A DNA stretch of 64,000 nucleotides from Vitrella brassicaformis (Eukaryota; Sar; Vitrellaceae): contig CDMY01000646.1 of the NCBI GenBank assembly GCA_001179505.1, forward strand, positions 214,634 to 278,633. Direction: 5' to 3'. This document shows positions 24,733 to 37,000 of the stretch, piece after piece. Each line of letters starts with the position of its first letter. Position 1 is the stretch's first letter. The position numbers were made by a program, and so were the translations under genes. The notes beneath the pieces are model-generated. The model searched no databases, had not been told where the DNA came from, and saw only the letters and a list, made by a program, of their open reading frames with translations.

Positions 24733-25645
24733 CACCGCCAGGAAGTCTCGGCGTGACTTGGTGACGTTTGTGCTGGTGGTGCTGCGGCTGGTGGCTCACT
24801 ACTTGTGCTGCCCTGCCGGTGAGCTCATGCACGCATGCTCACGGCCGAGAATATGCATGTGTGTTGGGTGTGTAATATAATGAAGGTTGGTCTCTCCTGC
24901 CGCGAGTCATGTCGTTCGTGCTGACGGGCTTCATCGGTCAGCACCCCAGAAGCGTCAATTGACAACACTCGCGTCCACACTCGTGGTGTGTGTGTGTATG
25001 TGCGTGATGTAGGTGGCATGTACCTGTTCGGCAACTTTAGCGTGTCCCACACACACTTGCCGGTGACATTCCGCGACGAGAACCGCAACTGGGTCGAGTA
25101 CGGCATCAACTACACCATGAATGTCGACCCCAATCCTGTCGGTGCGTACACCTGCTCACACACACACATACAGAAAGGCGTGTGTGGAGGGGCGTGAGTC
25201 TCTCTTGGTTGTGTGTCGCTGTGTGTGCGACAGTGTCATGGTGGATGGGTTACCTCAACTGCCAGATAGAGCACCACCTCTTCCCGTCGATGCCCCAATT
25301 CAGACAGACCAAACTCACACACAGGTGAGCGGGGTGGGGTACACACACACACACACACACATGCACATGCACATGCACGCATACTCACCTGCACGTGCAC
25401 GTGACTGCGGCGAATGAATCGAATCGGTGACAGGACGCGTGCATTCTGCGAGAAGCATGGGCTGAACTACCAGAGCATGAACTACTTCCAGGTACTGCTA
25501 TGAGGACGAGTGAACAGAACATATCCACAGCGTGTGGCCATCATGGGCGTGCACTGCTTTCCTTCAGGCCGTGAAAGCCACCCTGATGAACCTCAAGCAC
25601 GTGGCCGACCACATCTCTGCCGCAGACGCAGACAAAGAAGACTGA
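22812..25645 (+). CDS. Front-end fatty acid desaturase with cytochrome b5 domain
   Basis: At least 20 exons join in phase from 22812 to the TGA at 25643-25645 (about 434 residues). The initiating ATG must be in an exon further upstream, which I could not place. The N-terminal cytochrome b5 domain has the heme motif HPGG (FVKRHPGGSVIAYYAQQ). The desaturase part carries three histidine boxes: HEGGH (residues about 155), HNRHH (about 195) and QIEHH in WMGYLNCQIEHHLFP (about 355). The glutamine in the third box marks the front-end class (delta-4/5/6 desaturases), which introduce double bases-side unsaturation between an existing double bond and the carboxyl end of long-chain fatty acids at the ER membrane. 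Hydrophobic segments such as LVELVAMFVLHFWL and VTFVLVVLRLVAHYL fit membrane spans. The first box is HEGGH rather than the usual HDxGH. Confidence 0.9.
24662..24732. repeat. TG-rich microsatellite in a desaturase intron
   Basis: About 70 bases of almost pure TG with a few TA steps, ending shortly before an acceptor at 24741. Confidence 0.9.
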
Positions 25646-26845
25646 GATACGTGCGGGTGGATGGGTGTATACTCGGCGTCCACACTCAAGGCGTGTGTGC
25701 GCATTTTGACCTTTTAATATCTTCATTTAACAGCCCGGCCGCCGGCAGCCCTCCCTCCCTCTTGTCACTTGCCCTCACAAGTGCAGTTTTGTGAATGTGC
25801 ATAGGGATCCACACATACGCGTGTGTGTACTTACATGCGCACCGCACAGGATTGTATGGTTCGCTAGGCAGACTGCTTCACCCAAAAAGTTCATGTAATC
25901 GTCAATTCGTCGGTCCCTTTGTCTCGCGAAGCACCGCCTGCTGGCTCGTGTGCCATCCATCCATCAGCACTTTCGCACGTACCGTCTGTGTGCTGCCTGG
26001 CCGCCTGGCTGCCTCTCTCCCTGGGTGTCACCAAGTAAGTGAGTGATTCAGAAAGAGTGAGTCGTGCTGCCTTAGCCATTCGGAGGCATCACCACACACA
26101 CACACACACACAGACAAGAGAAGAAAAGGGAAGACCAGCGAGGACACAGTAAGAATATGTCGATGCACTGTGTGTGTGTGTGTGTGTGTGTGTGTTTGAG
26201 GGCGCATGCCTGGATGGCACACACGCACCCTCACACACAGAGAGAGAGAGACCTTCCCCCGTCCCCCTCCCTCTCTGCACACCCTGTTGACATTATGACT
26301 GTGTGTGAAGATGGCCTGCCTGCCCATCTAGCTCTGCATTGTGTTCAGGCAGACAGAGAGGCGTCACTATCATCTGTTCAGTCACCCACTCGCTGAGACG
26401 GCGTGGGTCAAGAAGGAGAGAGCAGATTAGACGTCTTGCTGACTGACGTGTGTATGTGTGTGTGTGTGTGCGTGTGTCTGTCTGAATGACAATGCATGTG
26501 AGCGACTCAGTGTGAAAAAAGTTGATTCAACGCACTGAGTCGAATTCAACGTCATTCAGCAATCGATCAGCGACATACGACAAGAACGCCAGACGTAGCG
26601 GTGCGATTTGTTGAATCGTTTGGGTGCAACAGACAACCGAGCAACACGTCTCAACCAGTGCCACAAACAACCAACAGACGGACTTCACGACCAATCAAGG
26701 ACCGACGAACAAACTCCTTCCGTCACCCATCCACAGCGACGCAATGATGCAGAGGGAACTGAGAGGAGAGGAGAAAGCGCACAACACACACACGAGACAC
26801 AACTGCAGTGGCCTACATGCGCACGTCTCTCCCTTTCTCACCGCA
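25646..26845. other. Intergenic stretch with one dispersed repeat
   Basis: Apart from the dispersed repeat at 25874-26149 and TG/CA microsatellites near 26095-26195 and 26450-26475, no gene is seen. Confidence 0.55.
25874..26149 (+). repeat. Dispersed repeat, copy A
   Basis: Begins GCTTCACCCAAAAAGTTCAT and runs through TGCTGCCTGG..GGTGTCACCAAG, GTGAGTCGTGCTGCCTTAGC and GACCAGCGAGGAC. The same order of blocks occurs at 39028-39300 and, reversed, at 51671-51971. No ORF spans it, so it may be a short non-autonomous element or a shared flank of an old duplication. Confidence 0.8.
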
Positions 26846-27127
26846 TTATCGATTCGAAAAATGCTCACTCTCGAGGCAGGGTCCAAGGATTGTCAGACAG
26901 GCTGAGTAGCGGCTGTAGGCACCGGGCCTGTCGCTATGAAAGCTCTTGCCATCAGAGAGGAATAACGAAAAAACTGCCCCCTGGGGCGCCACCTGCACTT
27001 GGCCGTCACGCGGCATCAGCAACACGGGATGTTGCTGCTGCACCGCCAGCTGGCCGCCCTGGGCATCGGACAGGAACACGAACGATAAGAGGATGCAAGC
27101 AAGAAGCTTCACGAGCCGCAAACACAT
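26846..27127 (-). CDS. Small secreted protein, single exon
   Basis: A 93-residue ORF on the minus strand that begins with a convincing signal peptide (MCLRLVKLLACILLSFVFLS, cleavage likely after DAQG). The mature part is short, without cysteine pattern or known motif. It starts about 170 bp from the telomere-like motif at 27294-27321 and is head-to-head with the CENP-B-type gene. An opposing 211-residue ORF has basic, low-complexity content and is less protein-like. The 3' end may differ if an intron exists. Confidence 0.45.
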   Translation of the reverse strand: MCLRLVKLLACILLSFVFLSDAQGGQLAVQQQHPVLLMPRDGQVQVAPQGAVFSLFLSDGKSFHSDRPGAYSRYSACLTILGPCLESEHFSNR

Positions 27128-27293
27128 GCCGTCGAACCAGGGAATCCTGCTGCCTGCCTCTAATACCGCTGGCGGTAATCATCCCGACTCTTGGAGCTTT
27201 GCTTGCTTGGGCCGGTTTGCTAGGTTTGCTTTGGGGGCTGTAGCCGTTGCACTCTTGGAGGGAAAATTCATTGGGCGTCGATCTTCCGGTTGG

Positions 27294-27321
27294 AAACCCT
27301 AAGCCCTAGTAAACCCTAAAA
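27294..27321. promoter_or_regulatory. Telomere-like (telobox) motif in a bidirectional promoter
   Basis: Three tandem units, AAACCCTAA, GCCCTAG and AAACCCTAAAA, lie 50 bp upstream of the start at 27371 and about 170 bp from the divergent start at 27127. In plants the telo-box AAACCCTAA is a promoter element; the same role here is inferred. It could also be a small interstitial telomere remnant. Confidence 0.5.
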
Positions 27322-27370
27322 GTCATTGGACCCGAGTCACGCTGCTCAAAACTCATCATTTTTGCTCCCG

Positions 27371-29532
27371 ATGAGTGACTGGGGCAGCTATGGCCCGCAG
27401 GTAGTGTGCCCCAGTCAACGCTTTGCCTCTCTCACTCTTGTGTGGCAGTCTTCTGTTCAGGAAGATGGGATGAACGCCCTGCCATTCGCCGAGGAGCATT
27501 ATCGTACTAGCCAAGTACATAGAGCACCTGCATGGGTGGCTCGGTACGGAGAACAGGGGGCAGACGCTCACGATGAACCCCATGATCAGGTGCGCCGCAT
27601 ACGGCATCATATCTGTGGACCCGCTGTGTGTGTCTGTGCCTTTGTGTGTCTGTGCCTGTGATGGGCGATCGGTGATGGACTGCAGACATGCGCTGATGCC
27701 AGTAAGCGGCAAGCTGCAGTGACCACAAAGCCGTGCAGGCAAACACCAATTGTCGATCATGTGGCGGTGTCCTTGTCAGCAGGCCCACTCGACGGTCCAC
27801 CGGCTACATCCGGCCAGCATCCCAGCCCCCACATGTCAGGCCCCTTCATGCCGCCGTTTCTGGCTGTCGACCAGGAATACACAGCTCAAGTGAGATAATG
27901 AATCCAGTGTTCGTTTGTCTTCCGTATCATTTCTTTATCCTCAGCTTTACTATGGCGTCGAATCATCAGCACGGCAACACGGGGCGTCCCCCCCGGCATC
28001 TGTGCCCTTAACAAGACAAGCGACAACCCAAGCCTCACACCAGGTGACATGCACCCTCCCAATGCGCACTGCACCGATGTGGCCTTGTGTATTTCAGATG
28101 TCCAACAAGAGAGCGAACGAGGTGTCGCTTGGCGAGCGGCTGCAGCTGGATGATGAATTCAAGAGGCGAAAGTCAGCCGGTGAGACCATCAGCATGGCCA
28201 AGTTCGAGAAGGAGAAGGGCTTGCTGCCCGGCCGCTACAAGCAGTGGCACGCCCAGCTCGAGAAGCAGAGGAAGACCGGCGTACCATTGACTGACTCGAC
28301 CAAGAAGCGCATCAGACCGCCCAAGTACCCGCAGATTGAGGACGACATGCGTCAGTGGTTGGGTGGTCATGACCCCACGAATGTTCGTACCAAGGACATC
28401 AGGGAGCAGGCGATGAAGATCGCCACTCAGCTGGGCGTCGAAGACTTCTCCGCGAGCGACAGGTGGATCGCGGCATTCAGGAAAAGATGGCAGGTAGGGA
28501 GAGGACACTCAGACAAGGCGAAAAATTGCTCATTGTCTCTTTGTCAGCCCCCTGTGCCACCTTCCGAGTCATCTGCTGCCACCGCTGCTGCTGCTGCTGC
28601 TTCAGGCACTGACAGCATCGATGCACTGACGGTGAGGGAATGATATGTGCCATCCAGAATCTCATGTGCCTTACTGCAGGGTCAGGAGGTTGACGAGTCA
28701 GCTGCAGCCCTTGAGGCAGATAGATTCATCGGACCGATTATCGACTCCAACCGACAGGTAGACGGCCTGAACGAGCTGACAACACGCCATGTATATATAT
28801 GTATTCTGTTGGTTGCAGAACACCACCTGCTCACCAGACGACGGAGCAGACCAGCTGTCACAGACATCAGAGCAAAATACTATGAGCGTACGCTAAGAGG
28901 GCCCATCCCTCTGGTGGCGAACGAGCCGTAAATGACCTGTCCCGTTCTCCTTCAGGAACCCACATCTGAGAGCCAACTGACTTACGAGAGGCCGCCGGCT
29001 GAGATTCACAATGAGGAATGCAATCACCGGGAAGGACCGCCGTCTGAGGTGAGTGGACTGCAATGAAGAGAAAAATCACAAGCGGCTAGGTATTGTGATG
29101 CAATGTGTGCAGTTACTGTCTGTTTCGTCGGCCGAGTCTGTGGGCAGCACACAGGAGGTCCGAGAGAGACAGACAGGGAGTATCAGGTCGGCTGCTGCAG
29201 CCACATCTCGTGCCTCTTTGTTGTGCCGTAAGGATGACGGGATTGCGCTGCATCGACCCGCATCACCGCTGCGCCGTCCGTCCACGTCAATCGCCCAGAG
29301 CCGAAGGAACAGAGCAGCGGCAGCAGCGACAGCACAGGCAAAGACAAAGAGAGTGAGTGAGCAATACTCTGTTTTCGTCGTTCGTTCGTTCGTTCGTCAC
29401 CATCTTGTCTTGATAATGATGTTTGGTTTGTGTGTGCAGAAGCGGGGCAAATGCTGTCATTTGGGTACACACACACTGCACACTTATCGGCAACACGCAC
29501 AAACTGCAGCTTCGCTGTGCTGTTTGACCTGA
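27371..29532 (+). CDS. CENP-B-type HTH DNA-binding protein
   Basis: Eleven exons (27371-27400, 27461-27589, 27686-27889, 27945-28043, 28098-28493, 28548-28631, 28680-28757, 28819-28887, 28956-29048, 29113-29352, 29440-29532) all join in phase 0 and give 504 residues. The central exon holds the DNA-binding region: MAKFEKEKGLLPGRYKQW followed by IRPPKYPQIEDDMRQWL and FSASDRWIAAFRKRWQ, the arrangement of the CENP-B/pogo (Tc5-type) helix-turn-helix pair. No DDE transposase domain follows; the rest is S/A-rich and disordered. It may be a domesticated transposon-derived DNA binder. The 3' end is uncertain: the last exon could instead splice on to downstream segments. Confidence 0.68.
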
Positions 29533-29560
29533 CGTGTGTGTGTGTGTGTGTGTGTGCCGG

Positions 29561-29677
29561 CAGGAATGTGTTGATAACTGCTTTCTCCGTCTTTGGAATC
29601 CTGACGTGGAGTGAGTAGAGAATGAATGAATCGACCCCACTCACTAGCAAGCATCTTCTTAACCAAACTCTCTCAAA

Positions 29678-29714
<37 letters not shown>

Positions 29715-30198
29715 TGTGTTCCTTTCGTCTCTGCATTGCAGTCCGGATACTCCTGTGTATCTCTGCATTACCATCCAGAGGTACACACACTTTCGCGTCG
29801 CGCAGTGGACAGCAGTCAACACCCCTGTGTGTGTGTGTGTGTGTTGGTGCGCGTCGAACAATCCAATCCCCCACTCACAGGTCTTGTGGATGGCGGTGTT
29901 GGTGGTGTGTCGTTATATGACTCCCTGGATGCCGACAGGGAAGGCATGCTGCTCTCAAACATCGGCGCCCTGCACCAGGAAAGCTACGGACAGACAGAGA
30001 TCAGATCCCTCATCTAATTTCTCTGCATCCTTCTCTGCGTATGTGTGTGTGTGTGTGTGTGTGCAGGAGTTGTCATTACAGCGTCAGGCGCTGCAGGCAT
30101 CGCAGCAGTCCCTGGAGCAGGAGAGGAAAAACCTCACTGACATTCTCGCTAGCATATCTGACCTTCAACAGTCTTTGAAGGTCAGATACAGGATCTAG
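29561..30198 (+). CDS. Possible extra exons: membrane segment and coiled coil
   Basis: Downstream of the CENP-B-type gene there are splice-bounded segments: NVLITAFSVFGILTW (ending 29609), RILLCISALPSR (about 29742-29780), GLVDGGVGGVSLYDS (29881 to a stop at 30017), and a coiled-coil exon with SLQRQALQASQQSLEQERK (30067-30198). I cannot join them to the upstream gene in frame. They may be an alternative 3' end, a small separate gene or a decayed one. Confidence 0.25.
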
Positions 30199-31008
30199 GA
30201 TGAGAACAAACATGCATACCAGGGACCTGTTCCCCGTCCTTTTGTGTGCAGCGGCTGCGGCTCATGTTGATCAAGTGCATCTCATTGGCCATTCAATTAG
30301 ATGCACTTGATCAAATGCCCTCGTATGCCTCTGGAATATATTCGAAATGGCCGAACAAGGGGCCGATTTTTGTCTGATGGAACACAGCTGGCAGCACAAG
30401 TTGGTGATGGATGGCAGCACCAGTCTGATCGATCACCTCTTGTGGGGCTCAGCTTCAGGCATAATATCCGCATGCGTGCCGGATTTACGCACGGCGCGTG
30501 TGCCGGACGTACGCACGCAGAGTCCGTCGTTGGTAGCTGGCGTGAGTGGATTGAGTGGATTGAGTGGGTGGCGTGATTGATTGGGCGAATGGCCCCCCTT
30601 TGTATCTGCAAGGACAATGGATGGATGGATGGATGGACTGATCCATTTGACTGATTGATTCACCGCTGTCCGTATGTACACAAATGCAATTAAGAGACTC
30701 ACAGCCACACAGAAGTAAGAAGGCCTTAAAAACGCTTACGCACATGTACAGTACACACCTAGTGTACACATTCATACGTCTACATGTACGTACATGTATA
30801 CGTTTACGTGTATAACCTACTCACTGACGTACGTACGCAGACTGCGGCGTATACACCGATTGATGGATCACTCACTCACTCACTCACTCGGCTGCAAACA
30901 AACCTTTTCGGCGTCTCTCTTGTCGCGTCGCATCCGTCGCATTTTGCCATAAATGTCACTCATCGATAAATACATATGGACTCATCAAGACAGCACTCAC
31001 TCACTCAC
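30199..31008. other. Intergenic stretch, distal end of the left duplication arm
   Basis: Holds a perfect stem-loop (30267-30314) and, from about 30590, sequence related to the 3' flanks of the other RING-gene copies. No gene seen. Confidence 0.6.
30267..30314. repeat. Perfect 16-bp inverted repeat with 16-nt loop
   Basis: TTGATCAAGTGCATCT at 30267-30282 is exactly reversed at 30299-30314. The loop is AT-rich relative to the surroundings. It is probably a hairpin or a tiny mobile-element footprint. Confidence 0.85.
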
Positions 31009-34000
31009 TCACTCACCAAAAATGTATCTGACCTCGGAATAGGGCTGCCGACACCTGACACACATCGCACACACACACGGGGGCTGCCCAGTGTGTGCCG
31101 GTTGCCAGCCATTGGATTGCATTGCGTACGTGTGTTCGGGGCAGAGTTTGTCTTCGGTCGGCATGGGGGCCATCCACTTCTCGAAACACTCCTGACACAC
31201 AACCTGACAGACACACACAGACGACACACAGACCTGCACGTACAAACTCGCTGCCATCTCTTCTTCGACTGACTTTATGTCCGCAGGGCAGCAGGATGAT
31301 GTCTGGCGGATTCTCGAGACACAGCTGGCACTTGCTCACACTCGACCCAACACCACCACCACCACTGCTGCTGGACGATGGCGCAGCACAGGGGCCATTT
31401 GCCTGTGCCGAGCTGCTGCTGCCACTGACTGGTGGTGGTGGCGGTGGTGAGCCGTTGATACCATCCATGGAGAGAGAGGGGGGCATAGAGGGGGCGGCGG
31501 TGTGGGTGGGGACAGCTGCTGCTGTTGACGATGATGATGATGGCGATGTGCGGTTGGGCTGCTGCTGGTGGCGTAGTTGTATTTCTCTCTCGATAGCCGC
31601 CTGGTGGAGCTGAGTGAGTCGGTGCTGCTCAGAGGCGAGGTCATCCAGCAGCTGACGCACCGACGGCAGATCGAGAGACGACACGTCACCCGCACTGACA
31701 CGACTGCAACACACATCATGAGGGCGAGACGACGGGTGCACGGCTGCTGTCGGTGTGTGTGGTTGGTGACCTGTGTGGTGGTTGCGCCGATGACAGCTGT
31801 TGTTTGAGCGTGAGTATCTCCCGCCTCAGCGGCGCCTCCGCCTCGCGCAGCCGACGCAACTCGACGTCTTTCTCCTGCTCTACACGCGCTGACCTGCACA
31901 CACACATCAACACACACATGTCATCAGCAGCGTCTGACTCGTTGGTATTCTCTCCCTCCCTCTCTCTCTGGTTGGCCGGCTGACCTGAGTCGTTCTTCCC
32001 TCAGCCGCTGCCTCAGTTGGTCCCTCTCGCGCGTCATGTTGGCCAGGGCCCTCTCGGCCTCCCCGCGCACCTCAGTCTCTCGCTGCTCGATGGCCATCCG
32101 GTGCTGCGCCGACAGCTCCAAAATGGCCGACCGGTGCTCGCCACGCAAAGCGTCCAGCTCCTCTCTGTGCTGCTTGGTGACGGTGTCGGTCTGTGTCTTG
32201 GCGGCCTTGTCGGCCTCCTGGCGCACCTGCTGGCTCACCCGACGCACACGGTCGTCAGCACTGCACACAGACAGACAGACAGACAGACAGGGAGGGAGGG
32301 AGGGAGTGTCTGTGTGTGGTCCTTTAGGTGTGCGTCGGTGCTTACGTCTTTTGTGTCTGTTTGATTTGTTTGTCTTTGTCTTTGAGGATATCCTCGAGAG
32401 TGCTGCGCTGCGCGTCGGCCGCCTTTCTCTCCTTCTCAGCCATTTTCTTCGACGCAGCCGACTCACTGGTCAACCTACACACACATGTTCCCACACACGA
32501 GGGCGTACGGATGGCAGTCAATCAACTGCTTCTCTCCCCCTCTCTCTGGTCACCTTTTGACATCGTCTTGGAGCCGTTTGATGGTCCCGTTGAGTCCATC
32601 CTTCTCCTTCGTGTGTCCGTCCTCGGCCGTCTTGAGTTTCTCGTGTGCGGCCGCCAGCTCCCTCTCTAGTCGGGCACACTTGTCTGTCAGTTTGTCGATC
32701 TCGGCCTGCGACTCATCGGGGTCGGGCTCGCCAGCAGTGGGAGTGGTCGACTCATCCCTGACAGACACACACACATAGGGTCAAGTGTGTGGCGTGGTTC
32801 GGATCGTTGTCGCTCAGCTCACTGTGTGTGTGCGATCGCCTTGGCTCTTGTGGGCGTGTCCGTGCGTGTGGCGGCATCGGGAGGCGATACTGATACCGCC
32901 GAGCTGCAGGTGATGTCCACAGTGTTTAGAGAATGCAACTTGTGTGCGATCGCCTCTCGTATGACCTTACCTACGACAGCAGCACGCGACATCATCATGA
33001 CACTTGATCGATGCCTTTTCCTTCCCCTCCGGCTCACCTGTCGGTGTCGTGAGGGCCCCTAGTAGTGGCGGCCCCGAGTTCCTTCTGCATGAGCTGCTGG
33101 CCTTTGCTGAGCTCACTGACGAATGCCGTGTGCCACTGGGGCAGCCACTCGCCACGCACATGCCGCAGCGGACCCAACGCAAACACCGCCGACGGATCGC
33201 TGCACACACACAGAGAGCATGACACTCGTATCACCCACTGGTTGAGATGCCCAGTGCCCATTCCCTCTGTTGGTCACCTTTGCAGTGCTGTGCGGTGGTC
33301 CATGAAGAACTTCTTGACGGCCCGCAGGAAAGTCTCCCGCGCCTGGGCCCCATCGCACTCACTCGACTCGACACAGCCGAGACCACCGCTTTCCCCCTGC
33401 CCTCTGTTGTGCTGCAGGAATGCCCTCACGATCGCCAGGGTCTCACTCGAGGGCTGTTTGTCGCCCTCTGTGCCCGATGTGACGGTGGCGATGTCGGGGA
33501 AGGCCTCATGGATGGACTCGACCGTGACGGTTCGTGTGGTGCTCGGCGGGGTGGATGGCTGGGTGGCCTTCGGCTTGGGCTTGGGAGTGGTGGGTGCCGG
33601 CTTGGGCTTGGGTTTGGTCTTGTCCTTGTCGGTGAAGATGCCGCGGAAGATGCTGCTGGTGGCCGGCGAGTTGCGGGAGGGAGTGCTGCTGCTCGATACA
33701 CTCTTCGGTTGGGGCGAGGGGACAGTCTGCGTGTCGGAAGGGAGCGACAGGAGGCTTGAGAATGTGGCCAGCACATCCACAGGGGTACGATCAGGCCTGT
33801 TCACACACACATATGGACAAAAACACTTGACCCTGGTTGCGCGTCACTCACCTGGTCGGATACGCCGACTCGACGCGATCCAGCGCGCATGGTCCGCACA
33901 TGAGCGACCCTGTGGCACTCTGCACACACAGGCCCGCCGGCGCCTCCCGAATGTACCGCCTCTGCTTTTCGATCATGTCATCGCCCATCAGGTCGTCATG

Positions 34001-37000
34001 GGTGAGCGTGTGCACCAGAGGAATGGTATCCACGAGCCCCTCTGAGCTGCCCGCACACGGCTTGCCGCACCGACAACAGGTCTGTGCCCGCGACTCCGCC
34101 CGCAAGACATACACCAGCCCCCCTGTGCTGCGCGATTCGGCCGATCCCGTCGCCAGCAGGGCCAACACGGCGGCAGGTGGCCACTCTGTGAACGCCTTGG
34201 TGACGTACTCGTCCGCCAGGCGGATCTTCCTCATCTCGATAGCCGATGTCTCGGCATGACTCACGCATGCGACCCTCACCGCCGACTGGGCCCGGCTGGT
34301 CGTCAGCCGCTCCTTGTGCCGTACCGAGGGCGGCAGGCGCTGCATGACCTGGGCATCGAGGTAGAAGGCCATGGGGAAGACGGCCCCCTTGCTGACCTCC
34401 CGCTCGGCCAGATAATGGGTGTAGTAGTCATCCAGCGACTCGCACGCCAGCGGCTCAGCTGTGTCGGCCCACCAATGCACACCGACAGCATAAATGCGCT
34501 CGACCTTCGATTTGCATCTCAGGACAGATCGGGGGATATCGAAACTCAGCGGCAGAGTGGTGGTTATCTTGACGCCCTCCAGTCTGCTGATGCGCCCCTC
34601 CTGGTCGACGGCGAACCACTCGTTCGTCTCGAGGGCGGGGTTGGCCGCAGCGGGGTGACTCAGCAAGGGGTTGCGGTTGCTGACTGAGTCGTCCTTGAAG
34701 GGTCCGAAGGCGAAGGCACGCAGCGGCGAGATTGTGCGGTCAGTTTCTGGAGCGCAGGCAATCCAGAGTCCTCCCACGTTGCCGTCGGCTTGCGGGTAGA
34801 CCAGCCGCTCGAATGCCATCTTCTCGCCCACGTACACGATATCCTCCGGATAAGTACCGAGCACCGTCCTCTGCTCTTCCTCTGTCGGGCGGAGCAGGTA
34901 GGTGCCGTTGAGGCCGGTGTAGTCGCCGCTCACAGTGAAGCTGCCGTGCCGCCGACCGCCCGTGGGGGCCACGGTGCGGCACTGGTCGAAGTAACCGCGA
35001 AACGTCGCGTGCCACGCAGACTCCCCCTCTGTGCCGTCCTGCGTCGGCGACTTCGGGGGACCTTGGTCGAGACGGAAGAAAAACAGCAGATCTAGAAGCG
35101 GGTCAGCGGCGACAGCGTCGAGAAGTGTCTGCAGATGAGTCTCCAGGTAAGTGTTGTCGGGTGGCCCTTGCTGCGTCAGGGCGGCCACCACCAGACGGGC
35201 AAAGTCATAGAAGTTGTCCCCTGCGGCGGGGAGGGGCGGGAGGGTGACGTCAGCTGTGTTCGAGGCGTCTTGCTCTTGCACGCGGCGGCGGATGTCTTGC
35301 ATCGCCTTGACGAAAGCCACACCGTCGCCCTGACAGCACAGAGGCAGCCAGACAGCCAGAGAAGGAAAGACAGTCAGCCTAGCTCGCTGCACACACTCGT
35401 ATGCGTCGTGTCAGTGCATGAAACGGACCTCCATCTCCACGGCAATGGCTTTAAGGACCAACACGATGGTGTTCCACAAGTAGCGCGAGCAGAGTGTCTG
35501 ATGCTTCCCGTCGCCTGCGATCAGCCCGGCCTCCTTGTGCAGACTGGCAGCCGCCTCCTCCATGGGCCTGTTGCTGCCGGCCTTGGACAGGGCCTCAGAC
35601 AGCTGATCGAGCTGCACACACTCCAACACCTAAACACACGCACACACGTACGTCCATGTGATCTGAGTGGAAGCCATCGCAGATTTCACACACACGCCGA
35701 CCTGGCGAACGACAATGCGTCTGAGTCTGAAGAGAGGCCCGAAGGCAGTGTCCGTGAGTTTCTGGGCGAGCCCCTCGAAGACCGCTCGCAGGTCCACACC
35801 GCACTCCCATGGACCCTCCCGTGCCAGCCGGTCCCCGACGTAGTGAGTGCTACCAAAGGCCGACCCGATGCTCACAGAGCCACTGGCTCCCACAACTGCT
35901 GACGCGGCCTGGGGCGTCCCTGTGGAATCCTCGTTCATACCGACTGGGTCACCCCCTGCCGCTGGTGTCGATGCCTGACAACGAGTGGTCTCATCTTGGC
36001 CAGTATGTTGCGGGGGCATGCTTGGGGGCATGGCTGTCGATATGTCTTTGGCAGGGACCGGGCCGGCCTCTGATGCAGACGACGCTGCGGGGCCGGTGTC
36101 TGCTTGGCCCGTGTCCGGCTGCTGCCGCTGTGTGGCGATGGGGTTGAGGGCGTGGCTGCAGATGCGCTGGCGGCTGAGATGCCCTGCTGGATGCCAGAGG
36201 CGGACATCGGGGACGCTGCGAACAGCATCGTCGCGGAAGACGTAGCAATGCCACTGAGGGTAGAGAACAGTGGAGATCTCCGCTGAGCGGGTTACGTGTG
36301 TTGGGGTGTTTTCTTGCCTCGTGTTTGGACGAGTAGTCAGACCCGTGGCATCACCTGCGCCACTAGCCTCGGCGCTCGACGCGTCATCGTCCCTACACGC
36401 ATCAAGCAACACATTTATGAGTGAAAGACAGATCAGCAGACCAGTGAATGGCTGGCTGGCTGGCTCATCTCTTCGTACCCTTCAGCACGTCCGGCGGCTT
36501 GAGCCCCGGCACCGGGCAAGGGCTTTGCCATGCTCCGAATCTTCCCAGTACAGCACTTGCTACAGATTAGCCCGCTCGGTCCAAGATGCGTCCACACTCC
36601 CTCCGTACTCAGGTAGGCCAAGTCTTGCTCAGCGGTCTCGGCTGACAGCACATGCACCAGGGGCATATCGCCGGCTGGTCTGCCCACATCCGGCTGGGCA
36701 CTACACCCACCCGTGCAGGTGGTACTGCTCGTGAGCTCTGACCGCACCACAGCAACCGGCCCGCCTTTGAACGGCTCACCGACTAGCCCGCCATTACCCA
36801 GCAGCAGCGCCAATGCATTGAAGGGCCACTGAGTGAAGCGCCTCGACGCCCAATCGTCCGACAGACGCATCAAGCCCCAGCGACGGACGTTTGCCTCCCC
36901 ATCGCGCACCAGCAGGGGTCGCTTGCTGACGGGGACAGGCTGAGATGTCGGCAAGTCAGCGAAGAGGGGCTCAGGGTTGTGTGCGGTAGGCGGAAGGTTT

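Noticed and set aside
26608-27243. A 211-codon plus-strand ORF opposite the small secreted protein
   Set aside because: Composition is basic and low complexity, without splice sites or motifs. The minus-strand ORF with a signal peptide explains the region better.
31009-33000. Coiled-coil/RING part as a separate small gene
   Set aside because: The phase-2 exon ends on both sides (33038, 32903) join the upstream repeat part in frame in copy 2, and the same holds in copy 3.
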